Made by a program: the position numbers and the translations under genes. From assembly GCF_900168325.1 (NCBI RefSeq), contig NZ_FVZE01000011.1, positions 1 to 63,982 on the forward strand: a stretch of DNA of 63,982 nucleotides, in the 5' to 3' direction. Below the pieces are notes generated by a model. That model was not told the DNA's origin and ran no database searches. It saw only the letters and a program-made list of their open reading frames with translations. The DNA comes from Novosphingobium mathurense (GTDB lineage: Bacteria > Pseudomonadota > Alphaproteobacteria > Sphingomonadales > Sphingomonadaceae). Shown here piece after piece: positions 9,253 through 16,379 of this stretch; position 1 is the stretch's first letter, and every line of letters begins with the position of its first letter.

Positions 9253-10353
9253 ATGACCACCGCACATAGCTTCAGCGCCGATTATCAGGGCGCCCGCGCT
9301 CGCTTTCGCGAGCACGCGAAACGCGCTGGCGGCACGCTCGACACGCTCGCTCATCCCGAAACCGGACCCGACGGCTGCACGCTCAGCACCGACATCGCCT
9401 GCTTCGGAGACCGTGACGCGCCCGCGCGGCTACTGCTAATCTCGGGCACCCACGGCGTCGAGGGCTTCTGCGGATCGGGCGCGCAGATCGACCTGCTGCG
9501 CCGCGGCGAAATGCAACGCCTGCCGGCAGGGATCGGCGTGGTCATGGTCCATGCGATCAACCCCTACGGCTTCGCCTGGCGCCGCCGCGTCACGCACGAA
9601 AACGTCGATCTCAACCGCAACTGGATCGATTTCGCCGCCCCGCTCCCGCGCAATCCCGGCTACGACGAACTCGCCGGGGCCATCGTTCCGCGCGCCAGGA
9701 CCCCCGCCGCACTGAGCCAGAGCGCGGCCGCCCTCGACGCTTATGGCGAGAAGCATGGCCAGATCGAACTCGTTCGGGCGCTGAGCGGCGGGCAATACGC
9801 TCATCCCGAAGGCATTTTCTACGGCGGCACCGCGCCGACCTGGTCGCGTCGCGCGCAGGAATCGATCGTATCCGAGTATCTTCGCGGCGCGGGCACGGTG
9901 GGTATCATCGACTATCACACCGGCCTCGGCCCCGAAGGCTATGGCGAGCAGATCAACACGCACCCCCGGTCGAGCGCGGACTTCCGGCGCGCGCATGCCT
10001 GGTACGGCGCGGCCCTCGCTTCGGTCGCCGACGGCACATCGGCCTCGGCCAAGATCGCCGGCGACGGCCTCAGCGCCGCGCCGGCGCTGCTGCCGGGCGC
10101 GCAAGTCACGGCCATGGCGCTCGAATTCGGCACGCAACCCCTCGATGACGTACTCGAGGCGCTGAGGTCAGACGCATGGCTCCACGCCTACTCGGATCCG
10201 AGTGGGCCGCAAGCCGGCGCGATCAAGCGCCAGATCACCGAGGCCTTCTACGTCGATCGCGACGATTGGCGCGGAATGGTCGCGGGCCAGTCCCTGCTCG
10301 CCGTGCGGCAAGCGCTCGCAGCGCTCGCGAGCGCCGTCTCCCCCGCGCGGTGA
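9253..10353 (+). CDS. DUF2817 (M14-like zinc carboxypeptidase fold) hydrolase
   Basis: A 366-residue cytoplasmic protein (no signal peptide) of the DUF2817 family, related to zinc M14 carboxypeptidases and succinylglutamate desuccinylase/aspartoacylase folds. The zinc pair HxxE is visible in ISGTHGVEGFCG, the conserved Asn/Arg stretch in VTHENVDLNRNW, a third-ligand candidate in IDYHTGLGPEG, and the likely catalytic Glu in ALEFGT. It lies 65 bases after the AraC gene on the same strand. Members probably cleave an amide bond, but the substrate is unknown. It is the last gene before the accessory island. Confidence 0.85.
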   Translation: MTTAHSFSADYQGARARFREHAKRAGGTLDTLAHPETGPDGCTLSTDIACFGDRDAPARLLLISGTHGVEGFCGSGAQIDLLRRGEMQRLPAGIGVVMVHAINPYGFAWRRRVTHENVDLNRNWIDFAAPLPRNPGYDELAGAIVPRARTPAALSQSAAALDAYGEKHGQIELVRALSGGQYAHPEGIFYGGTAPTWSRRAQESIVSEYLRGAGTVGIIDYHTGLGPEGYGEQINTHPRSSADFRRAHAWYGAALASVADGTSASAKIAGDGLSAAPALLPGAQVTAMALEFGTQPLDDVLEALRSDAWLHAYSDPSGPQAGAIKRQITEAFYVDRDDWRGMVAGQSLLAVRQALAALASAVSPAR

Positions 10354-10398
10354 AACCGCGTGGCAGGCGCCGCGCCGCTCACAGTCCAGGCAGGTCGA

Positions 10399-10551
10399 GC
10401 CATTTTTACGCGCACACGCGATGGCGATTTCGTAGCCTGCATCGGCTTGGCGCATAACGCCGATCGCCGGATCGTTCCAGTGCACGCGCTCGATCCGCCA
10501 CGCCGCCGCCTCGGTGTCGTCGGCGATGATGACCATGCCGGCATACTGCGA
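10399..10551 (-). pseudogene. hutU: 3' fragment of a urocanate hydratase gene
   Basis: Read on the - strand, 10551-10399 encodes about 51 residues that match the C-terminus of urocanase: SQYAGMVIIADDTEA, then WNDPAIGVMRQADAGYE and IAIACARKNG. The family has SQHAGMVIVADGT, WNDPATGVMRHADAGYD and IAIDCA at this place. An in-frame stop lies a few codons upstream and no more of the roughly 550-residue enzyme is present. After KNG the sequence departs from the family. This is the stub of a histidine-utilisation gene, probably broken when the neighbouring island arrived. Confidence 0.75.
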
Positions 10552-10721
10552 GACCGCTGTATGGACCTACGATGACCGGCTATGATGTGTAGCTGACATT
10601 CCTAAGGCCTCACCGGAACGGCTTAAGTTGGTCGAAATGTTCGGAAGATTGCCTGGAAGGCAGGTTCCTTGTCCGGCAAACGCGTCAAACCAAACGACAT
10701 AGGCTTTTTGCCTTTGAATGA

Positions 10722-10745
10722 CCCTCGCCGTTGCCGCGGCGAGGG
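10722..10745. terminator. GC-rich stem-loop
   Basis: CCCTCGCCG (10722-10730) and CGGCGAGGG (10737-10745) form a perfect 9-bp stem with a 6-base loop. A TTAAT follows rather than a clear T-run, so termination is likely but not certain. The bases from 10552 to 10905 otherwise show no convincing gene; a 63-codon frame at 10762 lacks support. Confidence 0.5.
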
Positions 10746-10905
10746 TTAATCACTTTCGCGCATGAAGACTGTTACGTCTCGCGGTTTGATTCGCTACGTG
10801 ACATCTTTGAATAACACGGGAGACGCTGCCTTTTCGGAGTTCTCTTGCTCTCACGACGGCACCGCCGTCTTTGACGGCAATCTACGCGTACCTAGCGGAG
10901 CACCT

Positions 10906-10941
10906 TATACGCCATTGACTTATACGCCAATGGCGTATAAT
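10906..10941 (+). promoter_or_regulatory. toxin-antitoxin promoter with overlapping operator repeats
   Basis: A -35 element TTGACT (10915-10920) and a perfect -10 TATAAT (10936-10941) have a 15-base spacer. The spacer and -10 are covered by the inverted repeat TATACGCCA / TGGCGTATA (10921-10939, one base between arms), and a third copy, TATACGCCA, sits at 10906-10914. This is the expected layout for autorepression by the XRE antitoxin encoded downstream. The -10 ends only 8 bases before the toxin ATG, so the transcript would be nearly leaderless. Confidence 0.75.
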
Positions 10942-10949
10942 TTGGGTAT

Positions 10950-11291
10950 ATGACGAGTTTGCAGACCGTAGTGGAACTGTCCGAGTTTCTACGACGGGCC
11001 AAGGCGATCATGTCCTACGAGGAACGTGCCGCGGTGGTGGATTACCTCGCCGCCAATCCAGAGGCAGGCGTTTCGCTGCGAGGCGGGCTGCGCAAAGTGC
11101 GGATTGCACGTGAAGGAGGCGGAAAAAGCGGTGGGTATCGAACCGTCCATGTATTTGGCGGCATGCAGATGCCAATCTTTCTCGTCACCGTGTTCGCCAA
11201 GAATGAGAAGGATAATCTCAGCAAGGCGGAACAAGCAGAGCTCATCGCGCTCGGGAAACTGCTACTTGCGCATTATGGAGATCGTTCATGA
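10950..11291 (+). CDS. RelE/HigB-type toxin of a type II toxin-antitoxin system
   Basis: A 113-residue basic protein with the core of RelE/ParE-superfamily mRNA interferases of the HigB kind: LRKVRIAREGGGKSGGYR, then HVFGGMQMPIFLVTVFAKNEK and a C-terminal helix. Such toxins cleave mRNA on the ribosome. It precedes its antitoxin, as in HigBA systems, and overlaps it by four bases (ATGA at 11288-11291). There is no ribosome-binding site before the ATG. With the promoter only a few bases away, translation is probably from a leaderless or near-leaderless message. Confidence 0.85.
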   Translation: MTSLQTVVELSEFLRRAKAIMSYEERAAVVDYLAANPEAGVSLRGGLRKVRIAREGGGKSGGYRTVHVFGGMQMPIFLVTVFAKNEKDNLSKAEQAELIALGKLLLAHYGDRS

Positions 11292-11575
11292 GTGCCTTTG
11301 AAAGTATCAAGCAGGGGCTGACCGAAGCCCTGGCCTTTGCTGAAGGCAAGGACACCGGAGCGGTCGTCCATCAGGTAGAAGTTCCTACCGTGGATGTCGC
11401 TGCGATCCGCGCCAGTACCGGCCTGTCTCAAGGCGCGTTCGCGCGCAGCATCGGCGTGGCGAAGGGGACGTTGCTAAACTGGGAACAGGGCCGCCGCCGC
11501 CCCACAGGGCCTGCTCAGGTTCTACTGGCAATGATCGCCAAGAAGCCTTCGCTCGTGAGCGAACTGCTGCGCTAA
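11288..11575 (+). CDS. XRE-family antitoxin (HigA-like)
   Basis: A 95-residue protein with a helix-turn-helix in residues about 38-75 (IRASTGLSQGAFARSIGV, then TLLNWEQGRRRPTGPA). It is the partner of the preceding RelE/HigB toxin, to which it is coupled by a 4-base overlap. It should neutralise the toxin through its N-terminal part and repress the operon by binding the TATACGCCA repeats upstream. The length and domain order fit antitoxins of this class. Confidence 0.85.
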   Translation: MSAFESIKQGLTEALAFAEGKDTGAVVHQVEVPTVDVAAIRASTGLSQGAFARSIGVAKGTLLNWEQGRRRPTGPAQVLLAMIAKKPSLVSELLR

Positions 11576-11712
11576 GCCAAGTCCACCACCGGACAATTCA
11601 GGGCCAGTGGCAGTTCTATAGGACAGCCGATGAGACAGGCTCCATCGTCAAGATGGATCGAACTGCGCTGATGCATTCTAGCTATGGCCATCATGGCCAT
11701 AGGAGATGTGTC

Positions 11713-12318
11713 ATGGGATTATCAGAATTCGATCCCGCCATTCCCGCACGCGTTTCGTGGAACGCCGGGCGCAAAGTGGGGCCAAAGCGCGCGCTCAAAC
11801 CGCGCCAGATAGGGGCGGTGCGTTTCTTTCTCGACCAGAATCGACGCATTCGGGATCGCGCCCTCTTCGATCTCGCGATCGACAGCAAGCTGCGCGGTTG
11901 CGACCTGGTGAAGATGAAGATCGGCGATATCGTCTGTGATCGGAAGATTCGAAACCGGGCTACCGTGGTTCAGCAAAAGACCGGGCGGCCCGTTCAGTTC
12001 GAGTTGATGGATGATGCTCGCGCAAGCCTTCTCAAATGGCTTGAGCTTCGGAGTGGCTCTCTGGAAGATTTTGTCTTTCCCAGTCGCACGAACCATACGG
12101 CCCACATCAGCACGCGGCAGTATGCCCGTCTCTTTAATGAATGGGTGACCGGGATTGTTGCCCTGCGGAGGGCCAAGGCATCCATCATCTACAAGGCCAC
12201 AGGCAATCTCCGGGCGGTCCAGATCCTGCTCGGCCATACGAAAATTGAAAGTACAGTCAGATACCTTGGGGTCGATGTAGAAGACGCCTTGGTTCTGGCA
12301 GAGGGCACGGAGATCTAA
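11713..12318 (+). CDS. short tyrosine recombinase, probably inactive
   Basis: A 201-residue phage-type integrase consisting of the catalytic domain only. AGGAG at 11701-11705 supports the ATG at 11713. The first Arg box (LAIDSKLRGCDLVKMKIGD), the second Arg (VALRRAKASIIY), the His of LLGHTKIES and the Tyr of TVRYLG are present. However, between NEWVTGI and LRRAK the roughly ten residues that normally end in GTHS are missing, so the His of the HxxR motif is absent. The reading frame is otherwise intact, which points to an in-frame deletion. It may once have moved this island. Confidence 0.75.
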   Translation: MGLSEFDPAIPARVSWNAGRKVGPKRALKPRQIGAVRFFLDQNRRIRDRALFDLAIDSKLRGCDLVKMKIGDIVCDRKIRNRATVVQQKTGRPVQFELMDDARASLLKWLELRSGSLEDFVFPSRTNHTAHISTRQYARLFNEWVTGIVALRRAKASIIYKATGNLRAVQILLGHTKIESTVRYLGVDVEDALVLAEGTEI

Positions 12319-13106
12319 CATTTATTGGCTCCCCGTTTCGGTGGGGAGCCAGAATCCTTCTGCCACGGGTAAGCTGCCACGAATTCAGACCTACTGCGCA
12401 GCGCCTACCGGCCCAGCTTCCGCATACGGCAAGAGAAAGCTGCTGGCCCGCTCTAGAGGAACGTAAATACGCGCTTGAATGACCGGGAAGGGTCGGAGAT
12501 GTTGGAAGCGAGCCTTCAGATTGAGCTGAGGTGGGAAGCGAGGACCGAAGCTGTTCGAGCAGGCCGTTAGCTTCCATGGCTCGTAAAAATTCTTCAGGTG
12601 ACATTTCAGGTCGCTTCAGGCGCTCGCGCATTTTACGGATTGCAGCGATCGCCCGCCCCTCATCAAGGGCAATCGTGTCAGCAATGAAGTCATCGGCAGT
12701 TCGTGCCTCAATGTTGAGTTTGCCGAGGATGTCAGCCGGGAGATCCTTTAGATTCTCGGTAACGAGGGCTTGGGCTTGCGTTTTGACGGCAGCGGCGATG
12801 ACGTGTTCGTCATCAGGATCGGGTAAGCCAAACTGCGCGCTAACAATCAGCTCAAAATCTTCGACCATTGCTTCTGGGAAGGCCGTCTGCATGGCCATTA
12901 TCGCTCGCGCCCCTCGTGCCTCAGGATCATCGAAATCGCGCTCGCAGGCCCTCTTGATCAGAGCTGCTTTAGTCTCGTTAAGAATAGGCACTGACCAGCG
13001 AATGCGGAAAAAATTCGGCTTCGGCAAGCGACAGCAGCAAATTGCGCCGCCAGACACTGACGAGCGTACAGGCATCAATTAGGGCAGTGTAGCGGATTGC
13101 GAACAC
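12257..13106 (-). pseudogene. PIN-domain (VapC-like) toxin gene with a frameshift
   Basis: The protein begins at a GTG at 13106 (VFAIRYTALIDACTLVSVW) and reads LLLSLAEAEFF, then needs a one-base shift to continue FRIRWSVPILNETKA in the frame that runs to 12257. The shift falls in a run of six A at 13009-13014 (T on the coding strand); five would restore the frame. The Asp of ALIDAC and the later acidic residues (DEHVIAAAV, TENLKDLP) fit the PIN ribonuclease site. The tail after about residue 190 looks like unrelated read-through. It follows the HTH partner gene by four bases. The cause could be a genuine knockout, slippage or a sequence error. Confidence 0.75.
12327..12350. terminator. stem-loop between converging genes
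   Basis: GGCTCCCC (12327-12334) and GGGGAGCC (12343-12350) make an 8-bp stem with an 8-base loop just after the integrase stop codon. It could serve as a terminator for the integrase. The PIN-gene frame on the other strand reads through it, which suggests that gene has lost its natural stop. Confidence 0.55.
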
Positions 13107-13110
13107 TGGG

Positions 13111-13569
13111 TCAGACCAAGTCGGCATCGCCGCTGATGAGTTCGTCGAGGGCGCGCGAACGTTCATCATCGCGTTGCGCCTTGTAGCGGAACACGTCATC
13201 GGCCCGGATACGGCGATGTCGCCCTACCAGAGTGTGGGGCATTGCCTCCTGCTCAAGCAGCTTGATCAGATAGGGACGTGACACATTGAGGAGGTCTGCA
13301 GCTTGCTGGGTCGTCAGCATTTCCTGGATCGGCACGAGTGTTACTGCACTGCCGCTGCCGATATAACGTAGCAATTCAAGAAACAGGTCAGACATGGCGG
13401 GAGTGAGAGTAATTTCGACCGGCTTCTTCGATTCCGGCACCCGGAGACGCAAGGTTGCTTCGCCCGACTTTTGGGCAGCAAGCATGCGACGAAGCTGGTT
13501 AGCGATCTGGCGGTCATCAGCCGACGGCATATGGCCGCCGAACGGCTCTGAATGCGCAGGCAATGTCAT
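13111..13569 (-). CDS. helix-turn-helix (excisionase-fold) antitoxin of the PIN toxin
   Basis: A 152-residue protein with a MerR/excisionase-like helix-turn-helix at about residues 90-135 (MLTTQQAADLLNVSRPYL, then GRHRRIRADDVFRYK). I start it at the ATG at 13569, which has GGAGAG about 6 bases upstream; the frame is open to 13659 but without support. The adjacent PIN gene begins four bases after its stop, the usual layout of this antitoxin/toxin pairing. It should bind its own promoter and hold the PIN protein inactive. It appears intact although its toxin is frameshifted. Confidence 0.8.
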   Translation of the reverse strand: MTLPAHSEPFGGHMPSADDRQIANQLRRMLAAQKSGEATLRLRVPESKKPVEITLTPAMSDLFLELLRYIGSGSAVTLVPIQEMLTTQQAADLLNVSRPYLIKLLEQEAMPHTLVGRHRRIRADDVFRYKAQRDDERSRALDELISGDADLV

Positions 13570-13780
13570 GGGAACTCTCCGTGGTAGAGCGATCAATACC
13601 TCATATTCGAAATAAACGCAACGAAAATTGGTTCCCCTGGGGAGGGGCAACCTTCCCATCGCCCTATCAGCCGGTCTGTTTGCAGCGAGAATCGCCAGAT
13701 GGCCTTCAGTTCCAAGGTAGCATAATTACGATAGGTAACTGGCGTGGAACCCTGGGCCCCCTGACGCTTGGAGTGAATCG

Positions 13781-14053
13781 ATGAAACGGAGCGGTTCGAG
13801 CCCGGAGCAGCAGCGCAACGCGGCAATCTATGTTGCCGTAATGGATGGGGCGACCTTCGGGCAGCTTGCTCAGAAGTATGCCATCAGCAAGGTGCGCGTG
13901 CAGAAAGCCTACGCTCGGGAGCGAGAAAACGTATCTGAGCGGCCGAAAGGGGTGGCTCCCCTCCATGGGACCAGCAGCTTGAAACATCACCCTTTCCCGC
14001 ACCGCCAAACCGGGATGCCGAGCTTCTTCGCCTTGTCTGCAAGGTTGTCCTGA
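13781..14053 (+). CDS. small HTH-like protein, uncertain
   Basis: An open frame of 90 codons. Its first 48 residues look like a compact helix-turn-helix (EQQRNAAIYVAVMDGATF, then LAQKYAISKVRVQKAYARE). The last 22 codons overlap the 3' end of the DUF2493 gene on the other strand, so the natural end may have been lost. I do not recognise a family. It could be a small regulator of the island or a chance frame. Confidence 0.4.
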   Translation: MKRSGSSPEQQRNAAIYVAVMDGATFGQLAQKYAISKVRVQKAYARERENVSERPKGVAPLHGTSSLKHHPFPHRQTGMPSFFALSARLS

Positions 14054-14922
14054 ATGCCTGTGCCCGGAAAGGCAAGAACGCCCACGGGCACGACTTCGAG
14101 CATCTGATCATTGCGCCTGAAGGGTGCTGCGCGTCCGTGCCTGGCCCAGTCCGGTGCAAACCCGATCTGCGGAACGCCGCGGTGATCGGCCCAGCGCGAA
14201 GCAATCTTTTCTGCGCCTTTCGGGGACTTGCCATGCATCAGAACCATGTCGGGATGCTTGGCGTGAACCTGGTCGAGCTTGGCCCAGATCAGCTTGTGGT
14301 CGTTGAACTCCAGGCCACCGGTACAGGCAATCTTTGGACCTTCGGGCAACAGCACGTGGTTCTGCGCACGCTTGCGAGCCGCGATAAAGTCGCGGCTGTC
14401 GATCATCGCCGAGGTGAGATTGCGGTGATTGACACGGGAACCGCTGCGAGGAAGCCATGCCTTTCCTGCGCGGCGCTCGTAATGCTCGCCCGCCTGATCG
14501 CGCATGAGTTCGAAGGCATCCTGCCGTTCCACCAGCGTGCGGCCCTGTGCGATCAGCCGCTCCAGTTCGACGGATCGCACCTCGCTACCGTCCTGTTCAC
14601 GCTGCGAACGGCGCTGCGCCTGTTCGTTATCGTCGAGTTCGCGGTTGGCGCGTTCGGCGGCGCGATGGAAGACGTTCGCGGTGGACCAGAGCAGGTCATT
14701 GAGATCGGGTTCCATGCGCGTGTCGTCGAGGGTAGCGATCAAGGCATCGAAGATGTCGGCGATCGCACCGGCCAGCATGTTGCCGTCGGGAAGGGGTCTG
14801 GGGTCCGGTTCGTCCTCGAAGGGACGATAGCCGTGCAATTGCAGTTCGGTCAGTACGTGATCGGTCGGGCAGGATGTACTGGTATGCTCAAGCTCGTTCG
14901 ATTGCCTCACGGGATGCTCCAT
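13987..14922 (-). CDS. DUF2493 (SLOG-like) protein of a mobile-element backbone
   Basis: A 311-residue protein started at the ATG at 14922 (MEHPVRQSNELEHT). The N-terminal half is charged and helical. The C-terminal 120 residues form a DUF2493 domain, a Rossmann-like nucleotide-binding fold related to SLOG/DprA: IACTGGLEFNDHKLIW, then PDMVLMHGKSPKGAEKIA and VPVGVLAFPGTGIQDN. These proteins recur beside Toprim, ParB and DUF932 genes on alphaproteobacterial plasmids and integrative elements, as here. The molecular role is unknown; binding of a nucleotide-like ligand is the usual suggestion. Confidence 0.82.
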   Translation of the reverse strand: MEHPVRQSNELEHTSTSCPTDHVLTELQLHGYRPFEDEPDPRPLPDGNMLAGAIADIFDALIATLDDTRMEPDLNDLLWSTANVFHRAAERANRELDDNEQAQRRSQREQDGSEVRSVELERLIAQGRTLVERQDAFELMRDQAGEHYERRAGKAWLPRSGSRVNHRNLTSAMIDSRDFIAARKRAQNHVLLPEGPKIACTGGLEFNDHKLIWAKLDQVHAKHPDMVLMHGKSPKGAEKIASRWADHRGVPQIGFAPDWARHGRAAPFRRNDQMLEVVPVGVLAFPGTGIQDNLADKAKKLGIPVWRCGKG

Positions 14923-15227
14923 CGCCTCATGCCGCGCCCCGCGCGGCCTTCGTGGCGACCAAAGCCGTCGGGACGAGCGGGCTGGCACCCGGCGCGGCAG
15001 CGATGGGCCGAAGCGACAAGCGAAGGACCGAGGGCGGCGACTATTTTGGTTCGCGATGGCAAAGCGCTCCGATAGGTAGCGCGCCGGAAAATAGTCGCCG
15101 CAAAGGTTGCCCGGCCGGGCGGCCTGACGGCCGATCGCCCTCTCGAAGGCCAGGGCGCGGCTTTGCTGAGAAGGAGACTATCCTGCGAGACGATGGCCGA
15201 TAAAGCCTATCACGATCGTCCTTGTCC
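14923..15227. other. intergenic region, no gene seen
   Basis: Lies between the DUF2493 gene and the Toprim gene on the - strand. It is GC-rich with several short self-complementary stretches (for example GCCCGGCCGGGC near 15110). No frame has a credible start and family match. It may hold the DUF2493 promoter. Confidence 0.4.
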
Positions 15228-16280
15228 CTACGCAGAGGGTGCCAGGAAGAGTGCTGCATCTTGAGTCGTCATAGATACACGCAGACACTCGCGGACCGCG
15301 TCGATGCCGCGATGCCGCAAGTCGTCGTTGAAGTCGTCCAATGCGGGCTGCAGCGCGATAACCTCAATGCCGGCCTGTTCCCCCCTGTCCTTGAGTGCCG
15401 CGAGCACGCCTTCGCCTGCCGGATCGACGTCTTGTGCGACATAGAGCCTGCGCAAGGATGCTGGAAATGCAATCGCGGCAAGGTGGGCGGCGGAGAGTGC
15501 GGCCAGCATGGGCATGGTCGGCAGAGCAGAGCGAAGCGACAGGACGGTCTCAATGCCCTCGCCAGCAGCCATGACCGGCCCTGCTTTGCCAAAGCGCACA
15601 GCGTTCCCAAGCAGATCGCCGAGCGCCCGGCGCGAGGTTGCAACAGGCGCCTTGCCGAGTGTTTCCTCGTTGAAACCGTCAGGATCGAGCCAGGTGCGAT
15701 GAATGCCGGTAATCTTGCCGTTCCGGTCGGTGACCGCCGCAAGCATGGCAGGCCAGTGCTCCGTCGGGCAATCTTCATAAGTCCGGTAGTAACAGTGGGG
15801 ATGGAAACGCAGGGCCTCGGCCGGGATTGGCGAAGTGATGCCACGGCCCTGCAAGTAAGATTGAGCAAGCGTGCCCTCGATCGGTGCGCCCATGGCAAAC
15901 AGGCGGCGGGCCGCATTTCGTTTTCCGGAGGATGCATTGGATCTGGCCTGCCGGCGGGGCGAGGCTTGGGGCTCTTCAGGTGGCAAGCGAAGAAAGCGGC
16001 GTGCCTCATCCGTCACGTCCCCGAACTCGACCAATCCGCATGTCTCGCGGATCACGTCGAGCAGATCGCCGTGCTCGCCCGTCGCCGCATCGGTCCACTT
16101 TCCGGCGACACCCTTGGCCGTGTCCCTGAGGCGCACGTACATCGAGCGCCCAGCGGTATTGCGTACATCGCCCACCTGCCAGTAGTTGCCCTGCCGTGTG
16201 CCGTGGGAAAGGTAATGCCGGCATACCAGTTCGGCCCGGTCGGCAAGGGCGCGCGCCAGGTCTTGTGCTGTCTCGATCAT
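15228..16280 (-). CDS. Toprim-domain primase-like protein
   Basis: A 350-residue protein. The N-terminus resembles the DUF7146/zinc-ribbon-deficient part of plasmid primases (GNYWQVGDVRNTAGRSMYVR, WTDAATGEHGDLLDVI). The C-terminal half is a Toprim domain with the catalytic Glu in MAAGEGIETVLSL and the acidic pair in LYVAQDVDPAGEGVLAA. Such proteins are thought to prime replication after conjugation. It sits between the DUF2493 and ParB-family genes, all on the - strand, forming the backbone of an integrated plasmid-like element. Confidence 0.87.
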   Translation of the reverse strand: MIETAQDLARALADRAELVCRHYLSHGTRQGNYWQVGDVRNTAGRSMYVRLRDTAKGVAGKWTDAATGEHGDLLDVIRETCGLVEFGDVTDEARRFLRLPPEEPQASPRRQARSNASSGKRNAARRLFAMGAPIEGTLAQSYLQGRGITSPIPAEALRFHPHCYYRTYEDCPTEHWPAMLAAVTDRNGKITGIHRTWLDPDGFNEETLGKAPVATSRRALGDLLGNAVRFGKAGPVMAAGEGIETVLSLRSALPTMPMLAALSAAHLAAIAFPASLRRLYVAQDVDPAGEGVLAALKDRGEQAGIEVIALQPALDDFNDDLRHRGIDAVRECLRVSMTTQDAALFLAPSA

Positions 16281-16379
16281 GATGGTCCTTCATGCAAAGG
16301 GCCCGCCGTCGGCACGCAGGCGAAGCAGCGCTTCGCGGGTGATGCCGGTTGGGCGGGCCAGTCGCGTTGTTGCCGGTGC

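Noticed and set aside
10762..10953. A 63-codon + strand frame before the toxin gene
   Set aside because: No ribosome-binding site or family, and it contains the operator/promoter of the toxin-antitoxin operon.
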